DNA of 64,000 nt from Pikeienuella piscinae (GTDB lineage Bacteria; Pseudomonadota; Alphaproteobacteria; Rhodobacterales; Rhodobacteraceae). A program made the position numbers and the translations under genes. Shown piece by piece: positions 27,554 through 36,611 of this stretch. The notes beneath the pieces were generated by a model. It was not told the origin of the DNA. It saw nothing but the letters and a program-made list of their open reading frames with translations, and did no database searches. Within the stretch, counting starts at the first letter, position 1; every line of letters begins with the position of its first letter. The DNA lies in the NCBI RefSeq assembly GCF_011044155.1, contig NZ_CP049056.1, forward strand, positions 1,302,001 through 1,366,000, read 5' to 3'.

Positions 27554-29179
27554 CTATTCCGTCTTCGAGATGTTCCAGAACAGAGGCGCCGGCGCATCCA
27601 GCACGCCTTCCAGCTTGTTGGACCATGCGCTCGGCACGATGTACTGGCCGATCGGAACATACATCACTTCGTCATAGCCGAAGGCCTGAAGCTCCTCCGC
27701 GATCTTCTTCTGCTCCGCGGGATCGGTGGACCGGGCGTAGGCGTCGCGAAGCTCTTCCGCCTTCGGGAGGTCAGGCCAGCCGAACCAGCCGCCATTCTCC
27801 GGGCCGCGCCCGTTCACCATGTTGTTCACGATCGGGTTGAACACATCCGCGCCAACCCAGTTGGTAAAGAACATGTTCCAGCCGCCATCGGCGATCGGGG
27901 CCTGGCTGGCGCGTCTTCCGACAAGGGTCTGCCAGTCCATCGCCTGAAGATCGACCGTGAAACCAGCATCGCGCAGCGCCTGCGCCGCGACGACCGGCTG
28001 CGTGCGCAGCGTCGCGACATCGGTCGGGTGCATGATGACCACCGGCGTGCCGTCATAGCCGGCTTCCTCCAGAAGCGCCTTCGCCTTGTCCATGCCGGTG
28101 CCGTTCACGAAATCGGCGGAGCCGACATCGGTTTCCAGAGGCGTACCGCAGATGAACATCGCGCCGCAGAGCTGATAGAGTTCGGGGTTGCCGATCATCG
28201 CATCCATGAAGTCCTGCTGGTTCAGCGCCTCCAACGCCGCCTGCCGGATCAGCTTGTTGTCCATCGGCGGATGCAGGAAGTTCGGCCGCATGATGGTCTG
28301 ATATCCGAGAAGGTTCAGGTTCTTGACAGTAAGGTCGGGACTGCCCTGAAGAATCGGCAGAAGATCCGAAGGCGGGCTTTCCCAGTAGTCGATCTCACCG
28401 GATTGGAGCGCGCTGAGCGTGGTCTGATCGTCGGGCATCACCACCCATTCGACGCGATCGACCTTCACGACCTTGCCGCCGGCGGCCCAACTCGCGGGCT
28501 CGTCGCGCGGCACGTAATCCTCGAATTTCTCATAGACCGTGATGACGCCCGGCTGGAATTCGTCCTCGACGAAGCGGAACGGGCCGGAGCCGATCTGCTC
28601 GGCCACCGGCTCGGTCGACGGCGTGTCGGCCAGGCGCTTCGGCATGATGAAAGGAACGTTCGAGGAGGGCTTGCCGAGGCTGTTGAGCACCAGCCCGTAA
28701 GGCTCCTTCAGCGTCATGACCATCACGTTGTCGCCGTCCGCGGACATGTCGGCGACGAAGTCCATCAGCTTCTGGCCCATGCCGTCACGCTCGCCCCAGC
28801 GCTTGATGGAGGCGATCACGTCCTCGGCGGTGACCGGCGCGCCGTCATGGAACTTCAGCCCGTCGCGGAGCGTGAACGTATACGTCAGACCGTCTTCGGA
28901 GATTTCCCAGCTCGCCATCTGGGGCTGGACCTCGAAGTTCTCATCCATCGCCACCAGCGTGTCGTAGACCATGTAGCCATGGTTGCGCGACATGTAGGCG
29001 GTGGTGATGATCGGGTCGAGCACGCGAAGGGCGGAGTGTTTCACCGCCCGGATCGTCTGCGCTTGCGCGGCGGTTCCGAGCAGCAAGGCGCCGACCGCGG
29101 CGGCGGCGGACAAGCGCGCGGCGTTACCCAGCACGCTTTGCAGACCACTCCATGGATTCGATCTTGTCTTATTGTTCAT
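27554..29179 (-). CDS. ABC transporter substrate-binding protein, family 5
   Basis: This 541-residue periplasmic receptor feeds the DppBC-type permease pair. The signal peptide follows a basic N-terminus (MNNKTRSNPW...) with the hydrophobic part 'LSAAAAVGALLLGTAAQAQ' and cleavage after AQAQ. The mature protein shows the family order 'VKHSALRVLDPIITTAY', 'YMVYDTLVAMDENFEVQPQM', 'YTFTLRDGLKFHDGAPVTAEDVIASI' and, in the C-terminal lobe, 'PNFLHPPMDNKLIRQAALEAL'. Family members bind peptides, but also nickel, haem, opines or glutathione; the ligand is not evident. I chose the ATG at 29179; an upstream frame to 29269 has no ribosome site and would precede the signal peptide. Confidence 0.9.
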   Translation of the reverse strand: MNNKTRSNPWSGLQSVLGNAARLSAAAAVGALLLGTAAQAQTIRAVKHSALRVLDPIITTAYMSRNHGYMVYDTLVAMDENFEVQPQMASWEISEDGLTYTFTLRDGLKFHDGAPVTAEDVIASIKRWGERDGMGQKLMDFVADMSADGDNVMVMTLKEPYGLVLNSLGKPSSNVPFIMPKRLADTPSTEPVAEQIGSGPFRFVEDEFQPGVITVYEKFEDYVPRDEPASWAAGGKVVKVDRVEWVVMPDDQTTLSALQSGEIDYWESPPSDLLPILQGSPDLTVKNLNLLGYQTIMRPNFLHPPMDNKLIRQAALEALNQQDFMDAMIGNPELYQLCGAMFICGTPLETDVGSADFVNGTGMDKAKALLEEAGYDGTPVVIMHPTDVATLRTQPVVAAQALRDAGFTVDLQAMDWQTLVGRRASQAPIADGGWNMFFTNWVGADVFNPIVNNMVNGRGPENGGWFGWPDLPKAEELRDAYARSTDPAEQKKIAEELQAFGYDEVMYVPIGQYIVPSAWSNKLEGVLDAPAPLFWNISKTE

Positions 29180-29351
29180 TTGAAACTCTCTCTCCGTTGG
29201 ATATTCGACCCGAACAACCGGGTCGGGGGCCGTGTTCTTTTTCCGTTTCTTTACAAAGGATGGCCGCACGACTTAAGCGTTGTCAACAAACCTCGGATTC
29301 AATCCCGCAAGCCCATGACTGCGGTAGAAATTCGTCTGCGGAGGATACGCC

Positions 29352-30650
29352 ATGACGAGCATGAAGCCCCCCGATTCCGGGGCGAACGCGGCGATCAGGC
29401 GCGCTGTCGAAGCGGGATTCGAGGCGCAGACCCGGTTTCTCGCGGAGCTGGTCGCGATCCCCTCGGTCCGTGGTCAGGAGGCCCCGGCGCAGGACATGAT
29501 GGAGGCCGCGCTCCGCGAACGCGGCTACGCCGTCGACGCCTGGACGATCGACCCGGCGGCGCTCGCCCCCCTTCCCGGCTTCGGTCCGGTCACGCATGAT
29601 TTTTCGCGCGCCCGCACCGTTGTCGGCTCATGGCGCCCGGAAACGGCGACTGGCCGGTCGCTGATTCTTCAGGGCCACGTCGATGTGGTGCCGCCGGGTC
29701 CGCTTGAGATGTGGACGACGCCGCCTTTCGAACCCGCGATCAGGAACGGCTGGATGCATGGCCGCGGCGCCGGCGACATGAAATCCGGACTCGTCGGCGC
29801 GCTCTTCGCGCTCGACGCGATCCGCGCCGCCGGCTACGCGCCTGCGGCGCCGGTGCATCTCCAGTCGGTGATCGAGGAGGAGAGCACCGGTCTCGGTGCG
29901 CTCTCCGCCTGCCAAAGGGGTTATCGCGCCGACTGCGTGCTCATACCGGAGCCGGGCGACCATTGTCTGACGCGCGCCCAGGTCGGCGTGCTCTGGTTTC
30001 GTCTCCGGGTGCGTGGCCGGCCCACCCATGTCGCCGTGGCCGGGACCGGATCCAACGCCATCACCGCCGCGATGCGGATGGTGGAAGCGCTTCAGGGGCT
30101 GGAGGCCGAATGGAACGAACGCGCGAAAGCGCATCCGATTTACGCGCATGTCGATCATCCGCTGAACTTCAATCCCGGCGTCATTTCCGGCGGCGACTGG
30201 CCCTCATCGGTTCCGGCGTGGTGCGATGTCGATTGCCGCATCGGCATCCTGCCGGGAGCCAGGATCGAGGACGCGCAGGCGGAGATACAGGGCTGCGTCG
30301 CACAGGCGGCCTCAGGCGACCCGTTCCTGCGGGAGAACCCGCCTGAAGTCGTCTGGAACGGCTTTCTGGCGGAAGGCTGGGTGCTTGAGAACGCCGAGGA
30401 GCCGGAGTCGGTGTTCGCCGACGCCTTCTCCACGGTCTTCGGCGCGCCGGCGCCCGAGGAACGGCTGATGACCGCGCTGACCGACACGCGGTTCTACGGA
30501 CTCTACCACGGGATGCCGGCACTCTGCTGGGGGCCGATCGCGGAAAACATCCATGGATTCGACGAGCGGGTCGATCTCGACTCGGTCAAACGTTCAACCG
30601 AGGTGATGGCGCTCTTCATCGCCTCCTGGTGCGGATTGGTGAAAGCATGA
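29352..30650 (+). CDS. M20 family deacylase/peptidase, ArgE/DapE-like
   Basis: This 432-residue M20 enzyme is divergent from the peptide transporter. Zinc and catalytic residues appear in 'LILQGHVDVVPPGP', 'MHGRGAGDMKSGLVG', 'LQSVIEEESTGLGALS' (Glu base) and 'VLIPEPGDHCLTRAQVG', with a late His in 'IAENIHGFDERVDLDS'. The enzyme would release an acyl or N-terminal group from amino acid derivatives in the cytoplasm. No signal sequence is present. The stop overlaps the start of the M81 gene (ATGA). The 172 bp between this gene and the receptor gene at 29179 should hold divergent promoters. Confidence 0.87.
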   Translation: MTSMKPPDSGANAAIRRAVEAGFEAQTRFLAELVAIPSVRGQEAPAQDMMEAALRERGYAVDAWTIDPAALAPLPGFGPVTHDFSRARTVVGSWRPETATGRSLILQGHVDVVPPGPLEMWTTPPFEPAIRNGWMHGRGAGDMKSGLVGALFALDAIRAAGYAPAAPVHLQSVIEEESTGLGALSACQRGYRADCVLIPEPGDHCLTRAQVGVLWFRLRVRGRPTHVAVAGTGSNAITAAMRMVEALQGLEAEWNERAKAHPIYAHVDHPLNFNPGVISGGDWPSSVPAWCDVDCRIGILPGARIEDAQAEIQGCVAQAASGDPFLRENPPEVVWNGFLAEGWVLENAEEPESVFADAFSTVFGAPAPEERLMTALTDTRFYGLYHGMPALCWGPIAENIHGFDERVDLDSVKRSTEVMALFIASWCGLVKA

Positions 30651-32176
30651 ACTCCTCGACGAGACCGCCCCGCGTCGCCATCGGCGGCTTCCTTCATGAG
30701 ACGAACACCTTCGCGCCGAGCCCGGCGACGCTTGCATGCTTCACCGAAGGCGGCGGCGCCGGCGGCGTTTTCGAGGGCGAAGCCGCCGTCGCGGCGCTCC
30801 GCGGAGTGAATGTCGGCTTCGCCGGCGCGCTGGCGTATGGCGAGACCGCCGGCTGGGAGGTGATCCCGACCGTCTGGGCCGCCGCCTCCCCCTCCGCGCA
30901 TGTGACGGAGGAGGCGTTCGAGACGATTACAGGCAAGCTTCTCGCCGGGATCGAGGCGGCGTTGCCGCTCGCCGGGGTCTATCTCGACCTGCACGGCGCG
31001 ATGGTGACGACGCATCGCGACGACGGCGAGGGCGAGATCCTCGCCCGCGTCCGCGCGCTGGTCGGGCCGGATGTCCCTATCATCTCCAGCCTCGACCTCC
31101 ACGCCAACGTCACGGCCCGAATGGTCGAGGAGGCCGATCTCCTTGTCTCCTACCGCACCTATCCGCATGTCGATATGAACGCCACCGGCGCGCGCGCCGC
31201 CCGGGCGCTCGGCCGACTGATCGACGGCGCGGCGCGCCCTTTGAAAGCGTTCCGCCAGGCGCCCTATCTCTTGCCGATCGCCTGGCAATGCACTGACATG
31301 GAGCCGGCGCACGGGCTCTACGCGCAGATGGAGGCGTGCGAAGGCGACTGGCCGATGAGCCTGAACATGGGCTTTCCGGCCGCGGACTTCGCCGATTGCG
31401 GCGCGGCCGTGACCGCATATGGCGACACCGCCGAAGTGGACGCGGACGCGCTGATGGCCGCAGTCGTGGCAGCGGAGCCCCGCTTCACCGGCCGCGTCTT
31501 CGGCCCTGACGAGGCGGTCGCCGAAGCCATCCGCATCGCCCGGACCGCGAACCGGCCGGTGGTGATCGCCGACAGCCAGGACAACCCCGGCGCCGGCGGC
31601 GACAGCGACACGATGGGCATGGTCCGCGCGCTCCGTGCGGCGGCGGCGGATATGGCGCGCGCGCTGCCGGGCGCGCCCGGCCCAGCCATCGGTTCGATCT
31701 ACGACCCTGCGGCGGCGGCGGCGGCGCATGAGGCCGGCGTCGGCGCCCGCGTCCGGCTTTCGCTCGGCGCTAAATCACGCATTCCCGGCGATACGCCGCT
31801 GGAAACGGAATTCGAGGTCGAGGCGCTTTCCGACGGACGCTTTGTCTGCCCCGGCCCCTATCATGGCGGGCAGGAGGTTCAGATGGGCCCCTCGGCCTGC
31901 CTAGTGCTCGATGGCGTGCGCATCGTGGTCGTCTCCGCCAAAGCGCAGATGGCCGACCAGGCGATGTTTCGGCAGGTCGGGATCGAGCCGAAGGAGGCCG
32001 CAATCCTCTGCGTGAAAAGCTCGGTGCATTTTCGCGCCGATTTCGATCCGATCGCGGAGACGATCCTTACCGCCGCCGCGCCGGGGCCGATGCCGGTCAG
32101 CCCGGCCAGCCTGCCCTGGAAACGGCTCCGCGCGGGCGTGCGGCTGGAGCCTCTCGGCGCGGCCTACGCACCCTGA
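30647..32176 (+). CDS. M81 family metallopeptidase (MlrC-like)
   Basis: This 509-residue protein belongs to the M81/MlrC family, named after the enzyme that finishes microcystin breakdown, but widespread in bacteria with unknown substrates. It opens with 'RVAIGGFLHETNTFAPSPA', which carries the family His/Glu, followed by 'YLDLHGAMVT', 'ISSLDLHANVT' and 'YRTYPHVDMNATG', the Asp/His-rich segments that bind zinc, and 'VIADSQDNPGAGGDSDTMG' at the start of the C-terminal MlrC_C domain. Length is the usual 490-510. It is translationally coupled to the M20 gene upstream, so the two hydrolases likely act in sequence on one imported compound. Confidence 0.88.
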   Translation: MNSSTRPPRVAIGGFLHETNTFAPSPATLACFTEGGGAGGVFEGEAAVAALRGVNVGFAGALAYGETAGWEVIPTVWAAASPSAHVTEEAFETITGKLLAGIEAALPLAGVYLDLHGAMVTTHRDDGEGEILARVRALVGPDVPIISSLDLHANVTARMVEEADLLVSYRTYPHVDMNATGARAARALGRLIDGAARPLKAFRQAPYLLPIAWQCTDMEPAHGLYAQMEACEGDWPMSLNMGFPAADFADCGAAVTAYGDTAEVDADALMAAVVAAEPRFTGRVFGPDEAVAEAIRIARTANRPVVIADSQDNPGAGGDSDTMGMVRALRAAAADMARALPGAPGPAIGSIYDPAAAAAAHEAGVGARVRLSLGAKSRIPGDTPLETEFEVEALSDGRFVCPGPYHGGQEVQMGPSACLVLDGVRIVVVSAKAQMADQAMFRQVGIEPKEAAILCVKSSVHFRADFDPIAETILTAAAPGPMPVSPASLPWKRLRAGVRLEPLGAAYAP

Positions 32177-32264
32177 ACGGGCGGGACTCGCGCAGAGCTC
32201 GCGCATTTGGTCGCCGGACGGGGCGAAGTTGAGCAGAAGCCCCATCTATTCCTGAACGGGCGGG
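32172..32264. repeat. two copies of a 14 bp direct repeat in a convergent intergenic region
   Basis: CCTGAACGGGCGGG occurs at 32172-32185 (starting inside the M81 stop region) and again at 32251-32264, 79 bp apart. They lie in the 168 bp gap between the convergent M81 and opgH genes. No hairpin with a T-run was found, and no gene is seen. The repeats could be a local duplication or sites for a bound protein. Confidence 0.5.
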
Positions 32265-32344
32265 CGATGCCGATCCCATCCCTGTGCCGGAGAACTTCCG
32301 AACTGGGGGGTCCAGCCCCGCCCGCGACGAGCGGGACGATGCGT

Positions 32345-34138
32345 TCAGGCGGCCGCTCGCGCAACGGGCGCCGGAGCAGGCGCGTATTCCTCCGGAATCG
32401 CGCAAAGACGGACGCGGGTGGCGAAACGGGCAAGCGCCGGATGCGACGTCAGGACCGCGAAAGGGATGGCGAGGCAGAGCCCGGCGAGCACCGGCGCCGC
32501 CCAGGTCAACGCCGAGGGCGCGCCGAGCGCGATGATCCCAGCCAGCCCCCCGCCGAACAGGGTCTGCGGCCAAAGCCCTCTGATCGCCGTCGTCCAGCTC
32601 AGACGGCGCGCGTCCCGCTGCTGGCCCGACCAGCCGACGCGCCGCCCGAAGGCTAGCCCGCCGAGGAAGATCGTCACGCGAAAGGCGACGATCGGCGCAA
32701 GCAACATGGAAAACAGGGTTTCCGTCACCGCCCCCGCGATGAACCGCCCCCGCCCGCCATAAGCGGCTGCGCCGCCCGTTCTCAGCGCGATGTCGATCCA
32801 GCCGGCGATCTTCGGGAAAAGCGAAACCCCGAACATCACCAGGAACATCGGGATCGCGAAGGCGAAATCGATATCCGCATAATCGCGCTCGTTGATTTTG
32901 GCGACCGCGGCGGCGGTCATCAGCATCCAGGCCGGCCCGCCGAAATACATCATGATCGCGGCGAAAACCTGGAACCGGCTCATCGGCTTCAACCCCTTGA
33001 GCCCGAGCAGGCGCCAATACTGCATGTTCCCCTGACACCAGCGCAGATCACGCTGCGTGAAGTCGAAAAGCGTCGGCGGATTATCCTCGTAGCTCTCGGT
33101 CTCCACCGGCATGACGCGCACTTCAAAGCCCGCGCGCCGCATCAGCGCCGCCTCGATCTGGTCATGGCTGAGGATATGACCGCCCAGCGGTCCCGCCCCC
33201 GGCAGCGCCGGAAGCGCGCATTTCGCCCGAAAGGGCGCGACGCGCACCAGGGCGTTGTGCCCCCAATAGGGGCCGCAATCGCCATGCCACCACGCGGCGC
33301 CCATGGTGAAACTGCGCATCCCCGCGCGCATGCCGAACTGGAAGATCCGCGCGAAAGCGCTCGTCGCCGGCGCGCCGACGACCAGAGACTGAAGAATGCC
33401 GAGGCGCGGATGCGCCTCCATGATCCGGACCATGCGCAGGATCGCCGCGCCCGACATCCGGCTGTCGCTGTCGAGCGGCAGGAAGAATTCGTACCCCCTG
33501 CCCCAGCGACGCAGGAAGTCGCGCAGATTGCCGGCCTTGAAGCCGGTGTTGCGCGCCCTTCTGCGATAGCGCGCGCCGGGGCCGAGCGCCGCCCTGCGCC
33601 GCTCGAACGCCGCCTCCTCGGCCGCCGCGAGCACGGGGTCGTCGGTGTCGGACAGAACGAAGATGTCGAAGCCGCCGCCAAACCCGGCCGCATCGAGGCT
33701 TCGCTTCGTCTTCACAAGTTTGTCGAGCGCGCGCTCCGCGTCCTCGTTCCTCAGCGCCATGGCGATGGCCGTCCGCGTTCGGGGCGCCGTCGCACTTTCG
33801 CCTGCGGCCAGAAACGGGCTCGTCGCCGCCAGCCCGCGGCGCGCGCCATGCAGCAGCCAGAGCCCGATCATGGCGTTCCAGAACCCCATGATCGTCCACG
33901 GCGCACCGAAGAGGAAGCTGACGAAGATGACGATATCCGCGGCGCTCCAGCCGCCGGCGCCGAAGATCCGGGACAGCGCCAGCGCCAGCAGCCCCAGAGT
34001 GACAAGATTGAGCGCCGCGACGAAGACGCGCCGTCTGGTCAGCGCGCGAGCAGATTGCAGACCGGCCGGGGTCCGCTCCGAGTCAACCGGCGCCGCGACC
34101 GGCCCGACCGCTTCCGGGTGCAGCAGAATCTTGTTCAT
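32345..34138 (-). CDS. opgH: glucans biosynthesis glucosyltransferase (OpgH/MdoH)
   Basis: This 597-residue membrane glycosyltransferase builds the beta-glucan backbone of osmoregulated periplasmic glucans from UDP-glucose. Two membrane segments lie at about residues 35-95 ('VFVAALNLVTLGLLALAL' and 'IVIFVSFLFGAPWTIMGF'). The GT2 catalytic loop has 'IFVLSDTDDP', 'EFFLPLDSDSRM', 'GHILSHDQIEAALMRRAGF' (Asp base region) and 'FTQRDLRWCQGNMQYW' (Q-x-x-R-W product-binding motif). Several membrane spans follow, up to a Pro/Ala-rich tail. The ATG at 34138 matches the short-N-terminus form of OpgH; E. coli MdoH is longer. No opgG is present beside it in the window. The start is 51 bp from the divergent dehydrogenase gene. 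Confidence 0.9.
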   Translation of the reverse strand: MNKILLHPEAVGPVAAPVDSERTPAGLQSARALTRRRVFVAALNLVTLGLLALALSRIFGAGGWSAADIVIFVSFLFGAPWTIMGFWNAMIGLWLLHGARRGLAATSPFLAAGESATAPRTRTAIAMALRNEDAERALDKLVKTKRSLDAAGFGGGFDIFVLSDTDDPVLAAAEEAAFERRRAALGPGARYRRRARNTGFKAGNLRDFLRRWGRGYEFFLPLDSDSRMSGAAILRMVRIMEAHPRLGILQSLVVGAPATSAFARIFQFGMRAGMRSFTMGAAWWHGDCGPYWGHNALVRVAPFRAKCALPALPGAGPLGGHILSHDQIEAALMRRAGFEVRVMPVETESYEDNPPTLFDFTQRDLRWCQGNMQYWRLLGLKGLKPMSRFQVFAAIMMYFGGPAWMLMTAAAVAKINERDYADIDFAFAIPMFLVMFGVSLFPKIAGWIDIALRTGGAAAYGGRGRFIAGAVTETLFSMLLAPIVAFRVTIFLGGLAFGRRVGWSGQQRDARRLSWTTAIRGLWPQTLFGGGLAGIIALGAPSALTWAAPVLAGLCLAIPFAVLTSHPALARFATRVRLCAIPEEYAPAPAPVARAAA

Positions 34139-34189
34139 CTCGCCGGCTTTCTGGTGCGCCGCTTCGCGCCGCGCGTTATGGCTTGAGGA

Positions 34190-35172
34190 TGACTGGAACA
34201 TCCCCCGAAACCAAGCCGCCGCGCGCGCTCTGGCATGTCGCGCCCGGCGAGGCCGCGCTCCGCGAGACCCAAATCGGCGTCGGCGAGTGCGAGATTCGCG
34301 CACTGTGGTCGCTGATCTCGCGCGGCACCGAACGGCTGGTGCATGAGGGCCGCGTGCCGGAAAGCGAGCATCAGCGCATGCGCGCGCCGCATCAGGAGGG
34401 GAATTTTCCTTTCCCGGTCAAGTATGGCTACGCCATGGTGGGTATAGTCGAGGACGGGCCCGAAGCCCTGATCGGCCGTCATGTCTTCGCGCTCCATCCG
34501 CATCAGTCCCGCTTTCGGCTTCCGGCCGACGACCTCGTCCCGCTACCGCCCGGCCTGCCGCCCCGCCGCGCCGCGCTCGCCGCCAACATGGAGACGGCGC
34601 TCAACGCGCTCTGGGACGCAGGCGCCGGCCCCGGCGACCGCATCGCCGTCGTCGGCGCCGGGCTGATCGGCTGCCTCGTCGCGCGCCTCGCGGCGCGAAT
34701 GCCGGGGACAGAGGTAACCATGAGCGACCCGATAAGGCGACGCGCCGATATCGCCGCTGAACTTAATGTGAATTTCACGTCAGACCCGCGCGAAGACGAA
34801 AACTTCGACATCGCCATACACGCGAGCGCCACGGCGGCGGGGCTGGCGGAGGCGCTCGGCCGCCTCGGGCAGGAAGGCCGGCTTGTCGAACTTTCCTGGT
34901 ATGGGGCGGGCGATGTCGAGGTTCCGCTCGGCGCGGCGTTCCATTCGCGCCGGCTCAGCATCGTCTCCAGCCAGGTCAGCGCAGTCAGCCCGAGCCGCCG
35001 TCCCCGCTGGCCGCATCGCCGGCGGCTCCTGAAGGCGCTGTCGCTGCTCGACGATCCCGCGCTCGACGCGCTGATTGACAGCGAAGTCGCCTTCGAAGAG
35101 CTTTCCACCCGCCTGCCGGCCCTGCTCGCGCGCGACGCGCCCGGCGTGGCGACAGTCATTCGCTACATGTGA
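34190..35172 (+). CDS. MDR-family dehydrogenase without evident zinc sites
   Basis: This 327-residue member of the medium-chain dehydrogenase/reductase superfamily starts the four-gene set 34190-37384. The substrate domain has 'LWSLISRGTERLVHEGRVP', a form also seen in BchC-like dehydrogenases, and 'FPVKYGYAMVGIVEDG' where zinc enzymes have G-H-E. Neither the catalytic Cys/His nor the structural four-Cys lobe is present. The nucleotide fold is 'IAVVGAGLIGCLVARLAARM' near residues 165-184. The C-terminal half keeps 'GRLVELSWYG' and 'ISSQVSAVSP'-like family segments. It probably acts on an NAD(P)-linked alcohol or ketone intermediate. It ends 6 bp before the pterin-synthase-like gene. The start is inferred from spacing to opgH; an ATG at 34183 is also possible. 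Confidence 0.75.
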
Positions 35173-35178
35173 GGCCCG

Positions 35179-35571
35179 ATGTACGCTGTTCAGGTCCGCG
35201 ATCACATCATGATCGCCCATTCGCTCAAGGGCGAGGTTTTCGGCCCCGCCCAATCGAAGCACGGCGCGACCTATGTGATCGACGCGACTTTCTATCGGGC
35301 GGAGCTTGGCCCCGAGCGAATCGTCGTCGATATCGGCCGAGCGACCGAGGCGCTGAAGGCGGCGCTGGCGAAGATCAACTATTCCGACCTCGACGAAACC
35401 TTGCCGGGCGAGCTCACCACCACCGAGTGGCTGGCGAAATGGGTCTTTGACGAGATCGTGGCGGCGGCGCGCTCCGGCGCGCTCGGCCCGGGCGGCGACA
35501 GGGTGGAGCGGCTCCGGATCACGCTCAACGAAAGCCACGCCGCGCTCGCCTGGTATGAAGGCGCGCTTTGA
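35179..35571 (+). CDS. 6-pyruvoyl-tetrahydropterin synthase / QueD-like protein, divergent
   Basis: This 130-residue protein has the size and fold landmarks of the PTPS/QueD family: 'VRDHIMIAHSLKGEVFG', 'HGATYVIDATF', 'IVVDIGRATEALKAAL', 'LTTTEWLAKWVFDEI' and 'LRITLNESHAALAWYEG'. Canonical enzymes have a zinc triad (His in the AAH motif plus the two His of HGH), a catalytic Cys before it, and a D-H pair. Here the AHS and first HG His remain, but the second His is Ala (HGATY), the Cys is absent (GPAQSKHG) and the D-H pair reads 'NYSDLD'. Standard PTPS or QueD chemistry is therefore doubtful. It may bind a pterin or do a different reaction. Its stop overlaps the glycosyltransferase TTG start (TTGA). 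Confidence 0.75.
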   Translation: MYAVQVRDHIMIAHSLKGEVFGPAQSKHGATYVIDATFYRAELGPERIVVDIGRATEALKAALAKINYSDLDETLPGELTTTEWLAKWVFDEIVAAARSGALGPGGDRVERLRITLNESHAALAWYEGAL

Positions 35572-36611
35572 GGGCGCTCGCCCGCCTCGCGGTTCCGGGC
35601 GACCCGGACACCCCGACCGGCGGCTATGTATACGCCCGGCGGGTGATCGCGGCCTCCGGCGGCGCGCTTGCGCCGCTCGCGCTGCCGGGCGGCTTTCCCT
35701 TCCCCGACCAGGCCGCACTCGACGCCGCCGCCTCGCTGATCGCCGCCGCAAACGGGCCGGTGATCGTCGACGGGCTCGCCTACGGCGCCTTTCCGGCCGA
35801 ACTGATCGAGGCCCTGCCGCGCGCGCCGCTCGCGCTCTGCCATCATCCATTGGGGATGGAGACCGGGCTCGAACCGGAGACCGCGCGCCACCTGATCGAG
35901 AGCGAGCGCGCCGCCCTCGCCCGCGCCGCGCACGTCATCGCCGCCAGTGAAGCGACGAAAGCGCTGCTGATCGCGGAGTTCGGGCTCGCGGATGAGAACG
36001 TGACCGTCGCATCGCCGGGGCTGGATCCTGCTCCGCCGGCGCGGGGCGCCGATGGGCCGCCGACGATCCTCACCGTCGCATCGCTGACGCCGCGCAAGGA
36101 CCACCTCACGCTGATCGCCGCGCTCGCCCGGCTGGCGGAATCGCGCCCCGATCTCGACTGGCGGGCCGTCTTCGCCGGCCCGGAGGATCGCGCCCCGGCG
36201 ACCGCCGCCGCCATTCGCGACGCCATCCGCGACGCGGGGTTGGCCGGCCGGATCGAACGTCTCGGCGCGCTCGGTCCCGCCGCTCTCGACGGGCTTTACG
36301 ACCGGGCGGCGATTTTTGCGCTCGCCTCCCGGTACGAAGGCTATGGCATGGTGTTCGCGGAGGCGATGATGCGCGCGCTCCCCGTCGTCGCCTGCGATAT
36401 CGGGGCCGAGGGCGCGGCGGCCCCAGCGGGCGCGCTGCGCCTTGTTCCCGTGGGCGACGCGGACGCGATGGCGGCGGCGCTGGCTTGGTTCCTCGAAAGC
36501 CCGCAACGCCGGAGGGAGGCCGGAAACCGCGCCCGCGCCCACGCGCTGAGCTTACACGACTGGACCGCCACCTGGGCCGCGTTCGGCGCCGCGCTGAAGT
36601 CGGCGGCGTGA
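35568..36611 (+). CDS. glycosyltransferase family 4
   Basis: This 347-residue GT-B glycosyltransferase has an N-terminal acceptor domain with the glycine-rich 'DTPTGGYVYARRVIAA', then 'LCHHPLGMETGL' and 'HVIAASEATKALLIAEFGL'. The C-terminal donor domain has 'TILTVASLTPRKDH' and 'ALASRYEGYGMVFAEAMMRALPVVA', the E-x7-E-type motif of retaining GT4 enzymes. It would transfer a sugar from a nucleotide donor to a small or lipid acceptor. It starts at a TTG that overlaps the preceding stop (35568-35571), and ends overlapping a GTG start (36608-36611), so it is translationally coupled on both sides. Confidence 0.85.
   Translation: MRALARLAVPGDPDTPTGGYVYARRVIAASGGALAPLALPGGFPFPDQAALDAAASLIAAANGPVIVDGLAYGAFPAELIEALPRAPLALCHHPLGMETGLEPETARHLIESERAALARAAHVIAASEATKALLIAEFGLADENVTVASPGLDPAPPARGADGPPTILTVASLTPRKDHLTLIAALARLAESRPDLDWRAVFAGPEDRAPATAAAIRDAIRDAGLAGRIERLGALGPAALDGLYDRAAIFALASRYEGYGMVFAEAMMRALPVVACDIGAEGAAAPAGALRLVPVGDADAMAAALAWFLESPQRRREAGNRARAHALSLHDWTATWAAFGAALKSAA

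Noticed and set aside
26798-29599. A 933-codon open frame on the plus strand across the peptide transporter genes.
   Set aside because: It is antisense to the clearly coding binding protein and permease genes. Its translation is rich in Arg, His and Asp with no domain, typical of shadow frames in GC-rich DNA.
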